Below are positions 1-8,264 of a stretch of DNA of 64,000 nt, in pieces. The stretch is from positions 186,001 to 250,000 of the forward strand of contig JBALVY010000003.1 of assembly GCA_036960375.1 (NCBI GenBank), in the 5' to 3' direction. Made by a program: the position numbers and the translations under genes. How positions within the stretch are numbered: position 1 is the stretch's first letter; the number at the start of each line of letters is the position of its first letter. The DNA comes from CAWVSB01 sp036960375 (GTDB lineage Bacteria > Pseudomonadota > Gammaproteobacteria > Pseudomonadales > CAWVSB01). A model generated the notes under the pieces. It ran no database searches, was not told the origin of the DNA, and saw only the letters and a program-made list of their open reading frames with translations.

Positions 1-89
1 AAAGACCCGGAAACTTTGCGATCGTTCCTGTGACCGCACCCCGCAGTAGACCGAATTCAGCGCGCCAAACGATCTATGACCTAGACCCG
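1..89. other. window edge, no supported gene
   Basis: These 89 bases lie beyond the 3' end of trpS. A short minus-strand frame is open from about position 73 to the window edge, but it is too short to assign to a gene and I recognise nothing in it. Confidence 0.3.
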
Positions 90-1100
90 CTACCCAAGCC
101 CACGCAAACCCACAGAATGCCTGACTTTATCGAGTAAAGGTCGCGCAAAAGCGCGCGCTTTTTCAGCGCCCGCTAATAGTGTCTGCTCAATTTTCTCACC
201 ATCATTAATCAACGCATCATAACGTTCACGAGCAATAAAGATGTCCTCATTGATTAAGGCAAATAACTCCTTTTTCGCCTGCCCCCAACCAATGCCCGCA
301 GCAAACTGATCACGCATATACTGAGTTTGTTCCTCGGATGCAAAGGCCTGCCAAATCTGGAATACAGAAGAATCATCCGCATCTTTGGGATCACCCGGTT
401 CCAGCAAGTTAGTTTTGATTTTGTTGATCGACTTTTGCAACTTCTTTTCAGTTGAGAACAGAGGAATGGTATTGCCGTAGCTTTTGCTCATTTTACGGCC
501 ATCAAGGCCCACCAGAACCGCATTGGCGTTATCGTCGACTACCGCCTCAGGCAATACAAAGTGCTCACCGTAGATGTGATTAAAACGACCGGCGATATCA
601 CGCGCCATCTCCAAGTGTTGGATCTGGTCACGACCCACGGGCACCTTGGTGGCATTGAACATCAGGATGTCAGCGGCCATTAGCACAGGGTAAGAGAATA
701 GGCCCAAATTGATGCCGTAATCAGCGTCTTCACCCGCATCCAGATTCTTCTGTACTGAGTCTTTATAGGCATGGGCGCGGTTCATCAGTCCCTTGGCGGT
801 GACGCAAGTTAAGGCCCAGGTAAGCTCAGTGATCTCGGGTACATCCGATTGACGATAAAATACCGCATTTTCAGTGTCCAGGCCCAGAGCCAGCCAAGTG
901 GCTGCAATTTCACGGGTAGACTGCTGTACGGCAGCAGGGTCGGTACACTTTATTAGCGCATGGTAGTCAGCCAAAAAGAAAAAGGACTCACTATTTTTGT
1001 CACGACTGGCTTCAATAGCAGGCCGGATGGCGCCGACATAATTACCAAGATGCGGAGTGCCAGTGGTGGTGATGCCGGTAAGGGTACGTTCTTTTTTCAT
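90..1100 (-). CDS. trpS: tryptophanyl-tRNA synthetase
   Basis: Charges tRNA-Trp with tryptophan in the cytoplasm (class I aminoacyl-tRNA synthetase). The HIGH-type signature appears as TPHLGNYVG near residues 14-22 and the KMSKS loop as GRKMSKSYG near residues 201-209. From the chosen start the protein is 336 aa, normal for the family. I chose the ATG at 1100 because the conserved sequence (MKKERTLTGITTTGTPHLG) begins there. The frame stays open to an ATG at 1196, with another ATG at 1154, but the extra 32 residues are not family-like. The extension from 1154 looks superficially like a signal peptide, which makes no sense for this enzyme. The ribosome binding site at 1100 is weak, so the start is less certain than the identity. 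The gene stands alone, divergent from the crotonase gene. Confidence 0.95.
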   Translation of the reverse strand: MKKERTLTGITTTGTPHLGNYVGAIRPAIEASRDKNSESFFFLADYHALIKCTDPAAVQQSTREIAATWLALGLDTENAVFYRQSDVPEITELTWALTCVTAKGLMNRAHAYKDSVQKNLDAGEDADYGINLGLFSYPVLMAADILMFNATKVPVGRDQIQHLEMARDIAGRFNHIYGEHFVLPEAVVDDNANAVLVGLDGRKMSKSYGNTIPLFSTEKKLQKSINKIKTNLLEPGDPKDADDSSVFQIWQAFASEEQTQYMRDQFAAGIGWGQAKKELFALINEDIFIARERYDALINDGEKIEQTLLAGAEKARAFARPLLDKVRHSVGLRGLG

Positions 1101-1237
1101 GCTGTCTGCTGCTTGGCTGATCGAGAGGTTGGCAATGATACTTGTGATGGCCATTAGCGTATACCCCCGAAGTAAGGTTGACCGCGCAATGGTCATCTAA
1201 TAAATTGTCGGCCTACTAACTCGATGTGAGAAATATA

Positions 1238-2029
1238 ATGTCTGATTTTACCAGCCTGGACCTGAGCGTAGTGGATGGTGTCGCTACAATAACCCTAAAC
1301 CGGCCTGAGGCGGCTAATAGTATTGACGTGACCATGAGCGCCGAGCTACTTAAAGCCTCGCTAGCGGTGGCCAGTGACCCGCAAGTACGGGTGCTGATAC
1401 TAACCGGCGCTGGAAGACTGTTTAGCGCCGGAGGAGATTTGGCCTTTATGGCAACGCTGGGAGATAAAATAGGCGAAGGTTTGCGCGAAGTCACCGCAAA
1501 CCTTCATAGTGCTCTGGCTACCTTGTCGCATATGAATGCTCCAGTGATAACTGCCATTAATGGTACTGCCGCTGGCGCCGGTTTTAGCCTGGCAATTACC
1601 GGAGATTTTGTCATCGCCTCTGATCGTGCCAAATTTACCATGGCCTATACGGCCGCAGGTTTAGCGCCAGATGGCTCATCGACCTATTATTTACCACGGC
1701 TGGTCGGTATACGGCGCGCCAAGGAATTGATGATTACTAATCGCCTGCTCAATGCTGCAGAGGCGCTGGAGTGGGGTTTGATAAACGAAGTTGTTCCCGC
1801 CGATGAATTGATGACTCGCGCCAATGCGCTTGCGGCACAGTTGGCAACAGGGGCGACCTGCGCATTTGGCGAAGTAAAGCGGATGTTACACGCAAGTTTC
1901 CAGAATGGCCTCGAAACCCAGATGCAAATGGAAACAAACGCGATAGCCAATATGAGTCGAACTGCAGATGGTCAGGAAGGTGTAGCCGCATTTCTTGGCA
2001 AGCGTAAACCCGAATTTAAAGGCTGTTAG
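1238..2029 (+). CDS. enoyl-CoA hydratase/isomerase family protein (PaaG-like)
   Basis: A crotonase-superfamily protein of 263 aa acting on acyl-CoA thioesters. The oxyanion-hole segments are visible as SAGGDL near residue 65 and GTAAGAGFSLA near residues 109-119. At the catalytic position the protein reads GLAPDGSSTYYLPRL, with Asp where hydratases normally carry Glu. This pattern is known from delta3-delta2-enoyl-CoA isomerases and PaaG-like enzymes, so I infer an isomerase rather than a classical hydratase. A GTG four codons upstream (1226) is an alternative start. No beta-oxidation operon surrounds it; an SDR dehydrogenase gene follows after 127 bp and might act in the same lipid or aromatic pathway, but that is only suggested by proximity. 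Confidence 0.85.
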   Translation: MSDFTSLDLSVVDGVATITLNRPEAANSIDVTMSAELLKASLAVASDPQVRVLILTGAGRLFSAGGDLAFMATLGDKIGEGLREVTANLHSALATLSHMNAPVITAINGTAAGAGFSLAITGDFVIASDRAKFTMAYTAAGLAPDGSSTYYLPRLVGIRRAKELMITNRLLNAAEALEWGLINEVVPADELMTRANALAAQLATGATCAFGEVKRMLHASFQNGLETQMQMETNAIANMSRTADGQEGVAAFLGKRKPEFKGC

Positions 2030-2091
2030 TTCGATATTGTTGCTGACCGCGTCACTGAGGCCAAGCTTACCAAGCTTTAATCGCTTTTAGA

Positions 2092-2117
2092 TTGCCTTTT
2101 CAAGCTTGGAAAGGCAA
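2092..2117. promoter_or_regulatory. 26-bp near-perfect palindrome upstream of the SDR gene
   Basis: TTGCCTT and AAGGCAA flank a central CAAGCTTG, giving an almost complete palindrome centred on AAGCTT about 40 bp before the SDR start. Two further AAGCTT hexamers lie at 2063-2068 and 2073-2078. It could be an operator for a dimeric repressor or a hairpin ending the crotonase transcript, although no T-run follows. Function is inferred only. Confidence 0.4.
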
Positions 2118-2156
2118 GAATGCGCGCCTTGATGACACAGAGCAGGAAGGTGACGT

Positions 2157-2930
2157 ATGGGAAGAGTTTCGGGAAAGGTAATTATAGTAACCGGTGGTGG
2201 CAGTGGTATGGGTCGGGCAGATTCAATTCGTCTAGCTGACGAAGGCGCCAAGATCGTTGTCACGGACCTCAATGAGGCCAGCGCTAAAGAGACTGCCGCT
2301 ATTATTGGCGATGCAGCAATCTATATGTCCCATAATGTCGCCAACGAGTCGGACTGGGAGGCGGTTATCGCTAAAACCGTAGAAACCTTCGGACGCCTGG
2401 ATGTACTGGTCAATAATGCCGGAGTCATGAAAATGGGCAGCGTATTGGATACCACCCTGGAAGACTGGCGGTTTCTACACTCGGTGAATAACGATGGCGT
2501 ATTTCTGGGCTGTAAACATGCCATACCAGCGATGGAGGCCAGTGGTGGTGGCGGTTCTATTATCAATATGTCATCTGTTGCCGCACTTCATGGTATGAGC
2601 TTTATTGCCGGCTACTCCGCCTCAAAGGGCGCTGTGCGAGCATTAACTAAATCCGTTGCGCTGCTATGTAAGGAGCGCAATAACGGTATTCGCTGTAACT
2701 CAATACACCCCGATGGTGTTAAGACACCGATGGTTGTCAAAGTCTTCTCGGGTGAAGACACCGCTACTCAGGCAGAAGTTGACGCGATGGGCGAAGCCGT
2801 ACCTATGGCTGAGCCAGAGGAAATAGCCGCATTGGTACTGTATTTGGCCTCTGATGAGTCTCGTTTTATGAATGGTTCAGAGGTAGTTATTGATAATGCC
2901 GCGACAATTACGCCGCCGGTGGGCGTGTAA
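2157..2930 (+). CDS. short-chain dehydrogenase/reductase (SDR) family oxidoreductase
   Basis: A classical SDR of 257 aa that would use NAD(P) to oxidise or reduce an alcohol/ketone. The cofactor glycine motif TGGGSGMG lies near residues 12-19, NNAG near residues 88-91, the catalytic serine within SSVAALHG near 143, and the YSASK Tyr/Lys pair near 156-160. A family-typical C-terminal GSEVVIDN is present. An acidic residue follows the second beta strand (VVTDLNEA), which in this family usually favours NAD over NADP. The substrate cannot be told from sequence. The gene follows a crotonase and precedes a divergent promoter/terminator region. Confidence 0.9.
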   Translation: MGRVSGKVIIVTGGGSGMGRADSIRLADEGAKIVVTDLNEASAKETAAIIGDAAIYMSHNVANESDWEAVIAKTVETFGRLDVLVNNAGVMKMGSVLDTTLEDWRFLHSVNNDGVFLGCKHAIPAMEASGGGGSIINMSSVAALHGMSFIAGYSASKGAVRALTKSVALLCKERNNGIRCNSIHPDGVKTPMVVKVFSGEDTATQAEVDAMGEAVPMAEPEEIAALVLYLASDESRFMNGSEVVIDNAATITPPVGV

Positions 2931-2952
2931 TTCATCATATTGGTCCGGTCCG

Positions 2953-2989
2953 GTGACAAATATTGCAAAAAAAGTGCATTTTTTGTCAC
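2953..2989. repeat. inverted repeat after the SDR gene
   Basis: GTGACAAA (2953-2960) pairs with TTTTGTCAC (2981-2989) around an A-rich/T-rich centre. The right arm contains the TTGTCA box of the promoter described next, so this may be an operator rather than a terminator. Confidence 0.4.
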
Positions 2990-3011
2990 ACGGGCTGAAC
3001 TTTCGTATATA
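2983..3011 (+). promoter_or_regulatory. sigma70-type promoter (TTGTCA-N17-TATATA)
   Basis: A TTGTCA -35 box at 2983-2988 and a TATATA -10 box at 3006-3011 are separated by exactly 17 bp. Transcription would start near 3018 and run toward the terminator ending at 3110, before the AraC gene. This supports a short non-coding transcript. Confidence 0.55.
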
Positions 3012-3017
3012 TTGCTG

Positions 3018-3110
3018 GTCTATTAGTTACCGTTCACAAAGACATTAAATGCGTCGTCTTTTGATGGTATTTCCCCTATAGCTTAGCCCGCCTTTGGCGG
3101 GCTTTTTTTT
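3018..3110 (+). ncRNA. candidate small RNA between promoter and intrinsic terminator
   Basis: About 93 nt lie between the start predicted by the TTGTCA/TATATA promoter and the poly-T of a strong terminator, with no plausible reading frame. A hairpin of CAAAGAC with GTCTTTTG (about 3038-3062, one bulged T) precedes an unpaired TTTCCCC run and then the terminator hairpin. It could instead be the leader or end of neighbouring transcripts, but the close promoter-terminator spacing favours an independent RNA. I do not recognise its family. Confidence 0.4.
3085..3110 (+). terminator. intrinsic terminator
   Basis: AGCCCGCC and GGCGGGCT form a GC-rich stem with a TTT-type loop, followed directly by eight T. 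It lies ahead of the AraC gene, which argues against starting that gene at the upstream in-frame codon at 3094. Confidence 0.85.
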
Positions 3111-3231
3111 GCCTCGGTTTTATAGCCACAAGGTGCGGTATTTAAGCAGCACTACTGGATTTTCCAGTCCAGTTAGTGAAGCAAAGTGGTTCAATACGCC
3201 GATAGTGAAATTCCTCTATAATCAGCAAGAT

Positions 3232-4278
3232 ATGACAAACCAAACCGTACCCGTTGCTTTTATTCAAGCCATGTTGATTCCACTGGAACATCAGGGCGTC
3301 GATATTGCTGAATTTCTGCTTACTAACAATATAGACCTCAGTCCGGAATCCGTTGGTGTTGGGGCGGTGGGAGATATTACCGCAGACCAATATAATCAGG
3401 TCGTATTGGCGGCACTAGAGTTAATGCAGGATGAAAGCGGGGGTATTATGGGTGGTACCCGCACCCCATTTGGTACCAGCCGAATGCTGATTTACGCGGT
3501 GCTGAATTGTCATACTCTTGCAGAAGCCATGCAGCGGGCTATTGAATTCAACTTTGCTTGTATGGAAGCAGGCTCTACCGATGTCACCTTACGCCTTGAG
3601 AAAACTGCTGGTCAGCGTCTGGTTAAGCTGGTGTATGCGCGAGAAAATCGGAGTGATGGCAAGGCGGTTAGGCAGGACGTCATGCTGTGTAATTTGGCTA
3701 TATGGCTGCGAATTTGCGGTTGGCTAATTGGCCGTCAAATCGAGTTGGTAGAGGCCGAGTGTGCTGGAGAAGAGCCAGAAGAAACTGCAGTCTTACGCCA
3801 CTTTATCAAGTGCCCAGTTAGCTACAATCATGACCAGAACGCTGTGCTGTTCAGTTCTGCCTATCTGGATGCTCCCTTAGTGCGTGATGACGCCGCATTG
3901 GAGCAGTTCTTACGTAGCGCACCCTATCAGGTTATTGTTGGTGGTAATCTCGGTGCTGAAAGTATTGTTTCGCGAATTCGTCGGCAGCTGCAAAATTTCA
4001 CCGGTGAGACCTGGCCGCCTTTCGAGAGCTTATCTCAGAAGTTAAACATGTCTGTGCGCACCTTACGGCGTCGTCTCGACGAAGAGGGCGTAAGTTATCA
4101 GCAGGTTAAAGATGATATCCGCCGTGATAATGCCTGCCGTTTATTACTGGGTACAGACCAGTCCATCGCTGATATAGCTGACCAAGTGGGTTTTAGTGAT
4201 GCCAGCGCCTTTCATCGTTCTTTCCGCAAGTGGACAGGGCAGGCTCCCGGCGAATACCGTCAACAGAATAAAGTGTAG
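3232..4278 (+). CDS. AraC family transcriptional regulator
   Basis: A DNA-binding activator/repressor of 348 aa. The N-terminal two thirds resemble the arabinose-binding-like domain of the OruR/ArgR-type AraC subgroup (MLIPLEHQGVDIAEFLL onward). The last ~100 residues carry the double helix-turn-helix, with LSQKLNMSVRTLRRRL as the first and SIADIADQVGFSDASAFHRSF as the second recognition unit, ending FRKWTGQAPGEYR as usual. The start at 3232 (MTNQTVPVAF) fits family length; the frame extends to 3094, but that crosses the terminator. Regulators of this subgroup often sit near lipid or CoA-ester genes, and an SDR lies upstream and an acyl-CoA-associated type phosphotransferase downstream. The target is not evident. 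Confidence 0.88.
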   Translation: MTNQTVPVAFIQAMLIPLEHQGVDIAEFLLTNNIDLSPESVGVGAVGDITADQYNQVVLAALELMQDESGGIMGGTRTPFGTSRMLIYAVLNCHTLAEAMQRAIEFNFACMEAGSTDVTLRLEKTAGQRLVKLVYARENRSDGKAVRQDVMLCNLAIWLRICGWLIGRQIELVEAECAGEEPEETAVLRHFIKCPVSYNHDQNAVLFSSAYLDAPLVRDDAALEQFLRSAPYQVIVGGNLGAESIVSRIRRQLQNFTGETWPPFESLSQKLNMSVRTLRRRLDEEGVSYQQVKDDIRRDNACRLLLGTDQSIADIADQVGFSDASAFHRSFRKWTGQAPGEYRQQNKV

Positions 4279-4403
4279 TTTTCCCCTCGCAATACAGTTC
4301 GTCTTAAATACAGTCATATGTGAAGGCATTGTAAGGCGGTAGTTTTTGCATCATGTCTGGTCAGTACTTATATTGGTTAATCAAAAAGTTAAGAGAGCAG
4401 TGT

Positions 4404-5489
4404 ATGGAAGTCGATCGCCCCACGCCAAAATTATCTGATGTCGAATTGACACGCGCAACCCTGACTCAGTGGTTTGCTAGTCAAATGCCCGAGGCCGACC
4501 ATGTCGCAGTAACCGAGCTGGAGATTCCTGAATCCAATGGCATGTCTAATGTGACCATATTGTTTGAGCTGACTTGGCGTGAGCAGGGTGAAGAGCATCA
4601 GCGTGCCTGCGTGGGGCGCCTCGAGCCAGAAAACGGTGGTGTGGTGTTTCCAGAATATGATCTTGGATTGCAATATCAAGTGATGGAAGCCATAGGCAAG
4701 AATAGCGATATACCTGTGCCTCCATTGTTTGGCCTTGAGCTGGATACATCTATTATGGGAGTGCCATTTTATGTGATGCAGCGCATTGAGGGCGTGGTGC
4801 CCTCTGATATGCCTCCCTACAATATGGAGGGCTGGATGGTTGACGATACCAGCCCGGCTCAACGCAGAAACCTTTGGTTGTCATCAATTGATTATATGGC
4901 AACACTACACCGCCTCGATTATCAGGCAATGGGTTTAGCCAATGTAGAGTTTAAAGAGCCAGGAGAAACCCAGTTACAAAAGCAACTGGCTTACTGGCGG
5001 CGTTATATGGATTGGGGCATGGAGGGGCGTGAGCACCTGCTGGCCGCAAGAGCACTGGATTGGCTGGAGGCCAACCAGCCGGTAGATGAGCCTGTTGCCC
5101 TGTGCTGGGGTGACGCGCGTATGGGCAACGTGATGTTTGCGCCAGACTACTCCGGCGTCAATGCCATGCTCGATTGGGAGATGGTCACGCTGGGCAACCC
5201 GGTGCAGGATTTGGCCTGGTGGAATCATATGGATGATACCTTTGCCTCTGGTTTGGGTGTACCACGCCTGGAGGGTCTACCCAGTTACGAGGATACATTG
5301 GCTCATTGGGAAAAAGCTTCTGGCTTTAGCGGTGAACATTATGACTATTATGAGGTATTTGCTGGTATGCGCTATACCCTGATTTTATCTCGTCTGATGT
5401 TACATATGGGCATAGAAGAAATGATCATTGATCATCATGCGGCACCGTTGCTAGCGAGTATGCTGGATGCTCAGGAGGCTGAGATATAG
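4404..5489 (+). CDS. phosphotransferase family protein (APH-like)
   Basis: A 361-aa protein-kinase-fold phosphotransferase of the APH/choline-kinase superfamily. The Brenner-type catalytic loop is visible as CWGDARMGN and the metal-binding Asp as AMLDWEMVTLGNPVQDLAW about 20 residues later. Related proteins often sit next to acyl-CoA dehydrogenase or fatty-acid genes; the real substrate is unknown. I prefer the ATG at 4404 because AAGAGAG lies 6 bp before it; an in-frame ATG at 4353 is possible but has a poorly placed ribosome site. The gene follows the AraC regulator in the same orientation. Confidence 0.82.
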   Translation: MEVDRPTPKLSDVELTRATLTQWFASQMPEADHVAVTELEIPESNGMSNVTILFELTWREQGEEHQRACVGRLEPENGGVVFPEYDLGLQYQVMEAIGKNSDIPVPPLFGLELDTSIMGVPFYVMQRIEGVVPSDMPPYNMEGWMVDDTSPAQRRNLWLSSIDYMATLHRLDYQAMGLANVEFKEPGETQLQKQLAYWRRYMDWGMEGREHLLAARALDWLEANQPVDEPVALCWGDARMGNVMFAPDYSGVNAMLDWEMVTLGNPVQDLAWWNHMDDTFASGLGVPRLEGLPSYEDTLAHWEKASGFSGEHYDYYEVFAGMRYTLILSRLMLHMGIEEMIIDHHAAPLLASMLDAQEAEI

Positions 5490-5523
5490 CCTCCTGACAA
5501 GCGCTATATTTCGTTTTCAAAAA

Positions 5524-6321
5524 TTAATGGATAACCAGCAGGTCTGAGTGAGTGTGGTCTAGCAGTCGCTCGGACGTATTGCCCAGAAAGCGTGCTTTAA
5601 TACCATTGCGGGCTACCGTGCCAATAATGATCAAATCGGCTTCAATGGCGTTGGCTGTTTTACTAATGGCCTCGGCTGCCGTGTCTCTTACGACGTGGAT
5701 CTGTTGCTGGTCTACACCACATAACTCGCTCAACGCGTTGGTATCGGGTTCGTGATTTTTGTCGTAAAAAGCATTGACGAAGTGAGCGGTAGAATCGTAA
5801 GTATCGGCAAGCCCACGGGTAAATTCTACAATCTGTTTATTCAATTTCTGGTGCTTGTCGTCAGCGGCATTGACATCTATGGCGGCCAGAATGCGGCGCT
5901 TTTCCCAGCGTGTATGGTTTTTGATAATCAGTACAGGGCAGGAGACAGAGCGTAATATGGTCCAGTCTGCGGTTTCCCGAAGCTCGCGGTCGGTTGAGCT
6001 GTGGTCAATAGCATGTTTTATGAGCATGTCGGCTTTAATCCGAACGCTTGCTTTGACTATTTGCTTGCGCCAGTCTGCGGCCCAGTCGATTTCCAGCACG
6101 CACTGAACACCCGCATCGCTTGCAGTGTCGCACAAGCTTTGCAAATTTTTTCTCATTGCCGAAATGGCCGTTTCCTGGTCATCCTCTCCGTAGCTCTCGT
6201 TTATACAGGCGTAGAGGTGGAGTGACGCGCCGGTTAATTTGGCAGAAAATAGGCCACGGCCGAAAGCAGGCTGGTCCTCCTGAGTAGGGTCGATAACCGC
6301 CATGATTGTATTGAGTTCCAT
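5524..6321 (-). CDS. universal stress protein, tandem UspA domains
   Basis: A 265-aa cytoplasmic stress protein of two UspA domains in tandem (about residues 1-130 and 140-265). The second domain ends with an ATP-binding pattern, GTVARNGIKARFLGNTSERLL, matching G-x2-G-x9-G-[ST]; the first domain lacks a clear copy, as is common in UspE-like proteins. This organisation matches UspE of gammaproteobacteria in length and style, though I do not assign the symbol. A short possible ORF ends five bases upstream and may be co-transcribed. Transcription is away from the small protein gene at 6542. Confidence 0.88.
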   Translation of the reverse strand: MELNTIMAVIDPTQEDQPAFGRGLFSAKLTGASLHLYACINESYGEDDQETAISAMRKNLQSLCDTASDAGVQCVLEIDWAADWRKQIVKASVRIKADMLIKHAIDHSSTDRELRETADWTILRSVSCPVLIIKNHTRWEKRRILAAIDVNAADDKHQKLNKQIVEFTRGLADTYDSTAHFVNAFYDKNHEPDTNALSELCGVDQQQIHVVRDTAAEAISKTANAIEADLIIIGTVARNGIKARFLGNTSERLLDHTHSDLLVIH

Positions 6322-6325
6322 ATTC

Positions 6326-6481
6326 TTATCTCATCTTATTAATGTCTGATTTACTTAATAAACGATCAATCATTGTCAGTCCATGATCAGAGTCAAGGTA
6401 GTAGGCGTTAAGCCATTTGCGGCGCTTGATTAACGAATTGTATGGCGCAATCTTCATTTTGGGCAACTCAAAGGGCGCCAT
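6326..6481 (-). CDS. possible small protein upstream of the universal stress gene
   Basis: A 51-codon frame (starting MAPFELPKMKIAPYN) ends four bases before the usp start codon. The C-terminal part has balanced composition (LIKRRKWLNAYYLDSDHGL) unlike a random shadow frame, and the tight spacing suggests translational coupling. Against it, the ribosome site is weak and the frame stays open further upstream into the region of the divergent small gene. I do not recognise a family. Treat as tentative. Confidence 0.3.
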   Translation of the reverse strand: MAPFELPKMKIAPYNSLIKRRKWLNAYYLDSDHGLTMIDRLLSKSDINKMR

Positions 6482-6541
6482 TGCTAGCAGTTCTTCGATT
6501 TTGGTATAGACTTTGATTGAGACTCGAATAAGGAGGGGACT

Positions 6542-6724
6542 ATGGCAGATGATGAAAAACCTGATAAAGAGACATCTTACGATGGACCAGAGCGTCGTAT
6601 TGAACAAAGACGCAAGCAGCCACGACGCAAGCAAGTACGCTTCGAACCCAAGCAGGAGGACCGCCGCAAAGATCACGGTAAGCGAGTAGAAGACCTGGAT
6701 CTCTGGAATAAGCGAGACCTCTAG
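6542..6724 (+). CDS. small, highly charged hypothetical protein
   Basis: Encodes 60 residues, very rich in Arg, Lys, Glu and Asp (PERRIEQRRKQPRRKQ and EDRRKDHGKRVEDLD), with no hydrophobic core and therefore probably disordered or nucleic-acid associated. The start is well supported: AAGGAGGGG lies 3-11 bp before the ATG, one of the strongest ribosome sites in the window. It is followed by the DUF4404 gene 119 bp later. I do not recognise the family and make no functional claim. Confidence 0.65.
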   Translation: MADDEKPDKETSYDGPERRIEQRRKQPRRKQVRFEPKQEDRRKDHGKRVEDLDLWNKRDL

Positions 6725-6843
6725 AGGCCACTTTACTCCGACAACCACAGCTATTTTTGATGTCTGGCAATAACCACTATGATTTTAATTGTCGATTGGC
6801 GCTGTATTTGCGACACTGACAGCGAATTAATCGAGGACTATAT

Positions 6844-7104
6844 ATGAACGAGAAACATCTGGTAGAGCAGCTTGAAGTTTTACGTGTGGAGCTGGAGTCG
6901 GCCGATGCAATGCAGCCTGAACGTCGCGACCGCGTATTGAATCTTATCGCGGATATGGAAGCTCAGCTCACGGAGGATAATAGTGAGCAGGCTAAATTGG
7001 TGTATCAGGCTGAAGAAATGGTGACAGAATTTGAAGTCAGTCATCCCACTATGGCTGCTGTGCTCAATCGGATTATACAAACGCTCAGTAATATGGGTGT
7101 ATAG
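6844..7104 (+). CDS. DUF4404 family protein
   Basis: An 86-aa helical protein matching the DUF4404 family as I know it: MNEKHLVEQLEVLRVEL at the N terminus, a central acidic linker, and a C-terminal FEVSHPTMAAVLNRIIQTLSNMG. The start has GAGGACTATAT before it. The N-terminal ~40 residues are likely coiled coil. The function of the family is unknown. It sits alone between the small charged protein gene and hemB. Confidence 0.8.
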   Translation: MNEKHLVEQLEVLRVELESADAMQPERRDRVLNLIADMEAQLTEDNSEQAKLVYQAEEMVTEFEVSHPTMAAVLNRIIQTLSNMGV

Positions 7105-7200
7105 GCCTTTTTACGCTAGATTTTTATCCCCGTTCGCCGAAGTTCCGGTCAGCTGTATCAATTGTATCGGCGCCGTTTGGCGCTGCTAAGGAGCTAGTTC

Positions 7201-8166
7201 GTGTATTCCCCCGATTTTCGTTTTCGCCGTTTACGTACTTCATCTGGATTGCGGGCGCTGGTGCGTGAGACGCAACTGCACTCTGATGACCTGATACTGC
7301 CAATCTTTGTGGAAGAAGGCATAACCGAGCCAGTTGTTATCGCGAGTATGCCGGGCGTACTGCGTCATCCGGAGGATAGCCTTGGGGAAGTGGTAAAAGA
7401 TGCATGGGAGTGCGGTGTAAAAGCGGTGATGTTATTCGGCGTTTCTCATAATAAAGATGCCCAGGGCAGTGACAGCTGGTCTGCAGATGGACTGATGGCG
7501 AGAATCATTGGCCTTGCCAAAGCGGCTGTACCGGAAATGCTTGTTATCAGCGACAATTGCTTTTGTGAATACACTGATCACGGCCACTGCGGTGTGGTCT
7601 GCGATGACGATGTCGATAATGATGCGACACTGGTGAATCTTGGGCGGCAGGCGGTAATTGCGGCTCAGGCCGGAGCCGACGTGATTGCACCCTCAGGTAT
7701 GATGGATGGAATGATCGGTGCTATCAGAGAGGCGTTGGATGCCGCTGGTTATAAGGACATACCCATTATGTCCTATTCTACCAAGTTCGCATCGGCTTTC
7801 TATGGTCCGTTTCGTGATGCTGTTGATAGTACTTTCAAAGGGACTCGGGATAGCTATCAGATGGATGTTGCCAATGGCCGTGAAGCCGTCGCCGAATCTG
7901 TGCGAGACGAAGCTGAAGGCGCTGATTTTTTGATGGTGAAACCCGGCTTGGCTTTTCTGGATATAATCTATCGAATCAGGCAGGCCACAACTCGACCCTT
8001 GGTGACTTATCATGTGAGCGGAGAATACGCCATGATCAAAGCCGCCGCAGCGGCCGGTGTCATCGATGAGCAGGCCATTGTGATGGAGTCATTGATAGCG
8101 TTTAAGCGAGCGGGTGCCGATTTGATCATTACCTACTTCGCCAGGGATATTGCTCGAATACTTTAA
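7201..8166 (+). CDS. hemB: delta-aminolevulinic acid dehydratase (porphobilinogen synthase)
   Basis: Condenses two 5-aminolevulinate molecules to porphobilinogen, the second step of tetrapyrrole synthesis. The 321 residues contain the Schiff-base lysines in MSYSTKFASAFYGPFRDA (about residue 191-195) and FLMVKPGLAFLD (about residue 244). The metal segment DNCFCEYTDHGHCG carries all three cysteines, so I infer a zinc-type enzyme rather than the Asp-rich magnesium type. The start is GTG, preceded by AAGGAG at good distance; the N terminus RFRRLRTSSGLRALVRET is family-typical. Monocistronic by appearance. Confidence 0.96.
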   Translation: MYSPDFRFRRLRTSSGLRALVRETQLHSDDLILPIFVEEGITEPVVIASMPGVLRHPEDSLGEVVKDAWECGVKAVMLFGVSHNKDAQGSDSWSADGLMARIIGLAKAAVPEMLVISDNCFCEYTDHGHCGVVCDDDVDNDATLVNLGRQAVIAAQAGADVIAPSGMMDGMIGAIREALDAAGYKDIPIMSYSTKFASAFYGPFRDAVDSTFKGTRDSYQMDVANGREAVAESVRDEAEGADFLMVKPGLAFLDIIYRIRQATTRPLVTYHVSGEYAMIKAAAAAGVIDEQAIVMESLIAFKRAGADLIITYFARDIARIL

Positions 8167-8176
8167 TTCGCCAAAC

Positions 8177-8204
8177 GATCAACATCGAAATAGCGATGTT
8201 GATC
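8177..8204. terminator. hairpin after hemB
   Basis: GATCAACATCG (8177-8187) and CGATGTTGATC (8194-8204) form a perfect 11-bp stem with a 6-nt loop just after the hemB stop. There is no T-run, so it may protect the 3' end or act as an operator rather than terminate by itself. Confidence 0.5.
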
Positions 8205-8264
8205 ACGGACTCAAAATGGTGAAGGTTTAGACTGTTAATACTCCGGATCAATGAAGAGAGTGAG

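Noticed and set aside
1101..1196. N-terminal extension of trpS that looks like a signal peptide
   Set aside because: Tryptophanyl-tRNA synthetase is cytoplasmic and the conserved sequence begins at the ATG at 1100; the extension is probably untranslated leader.
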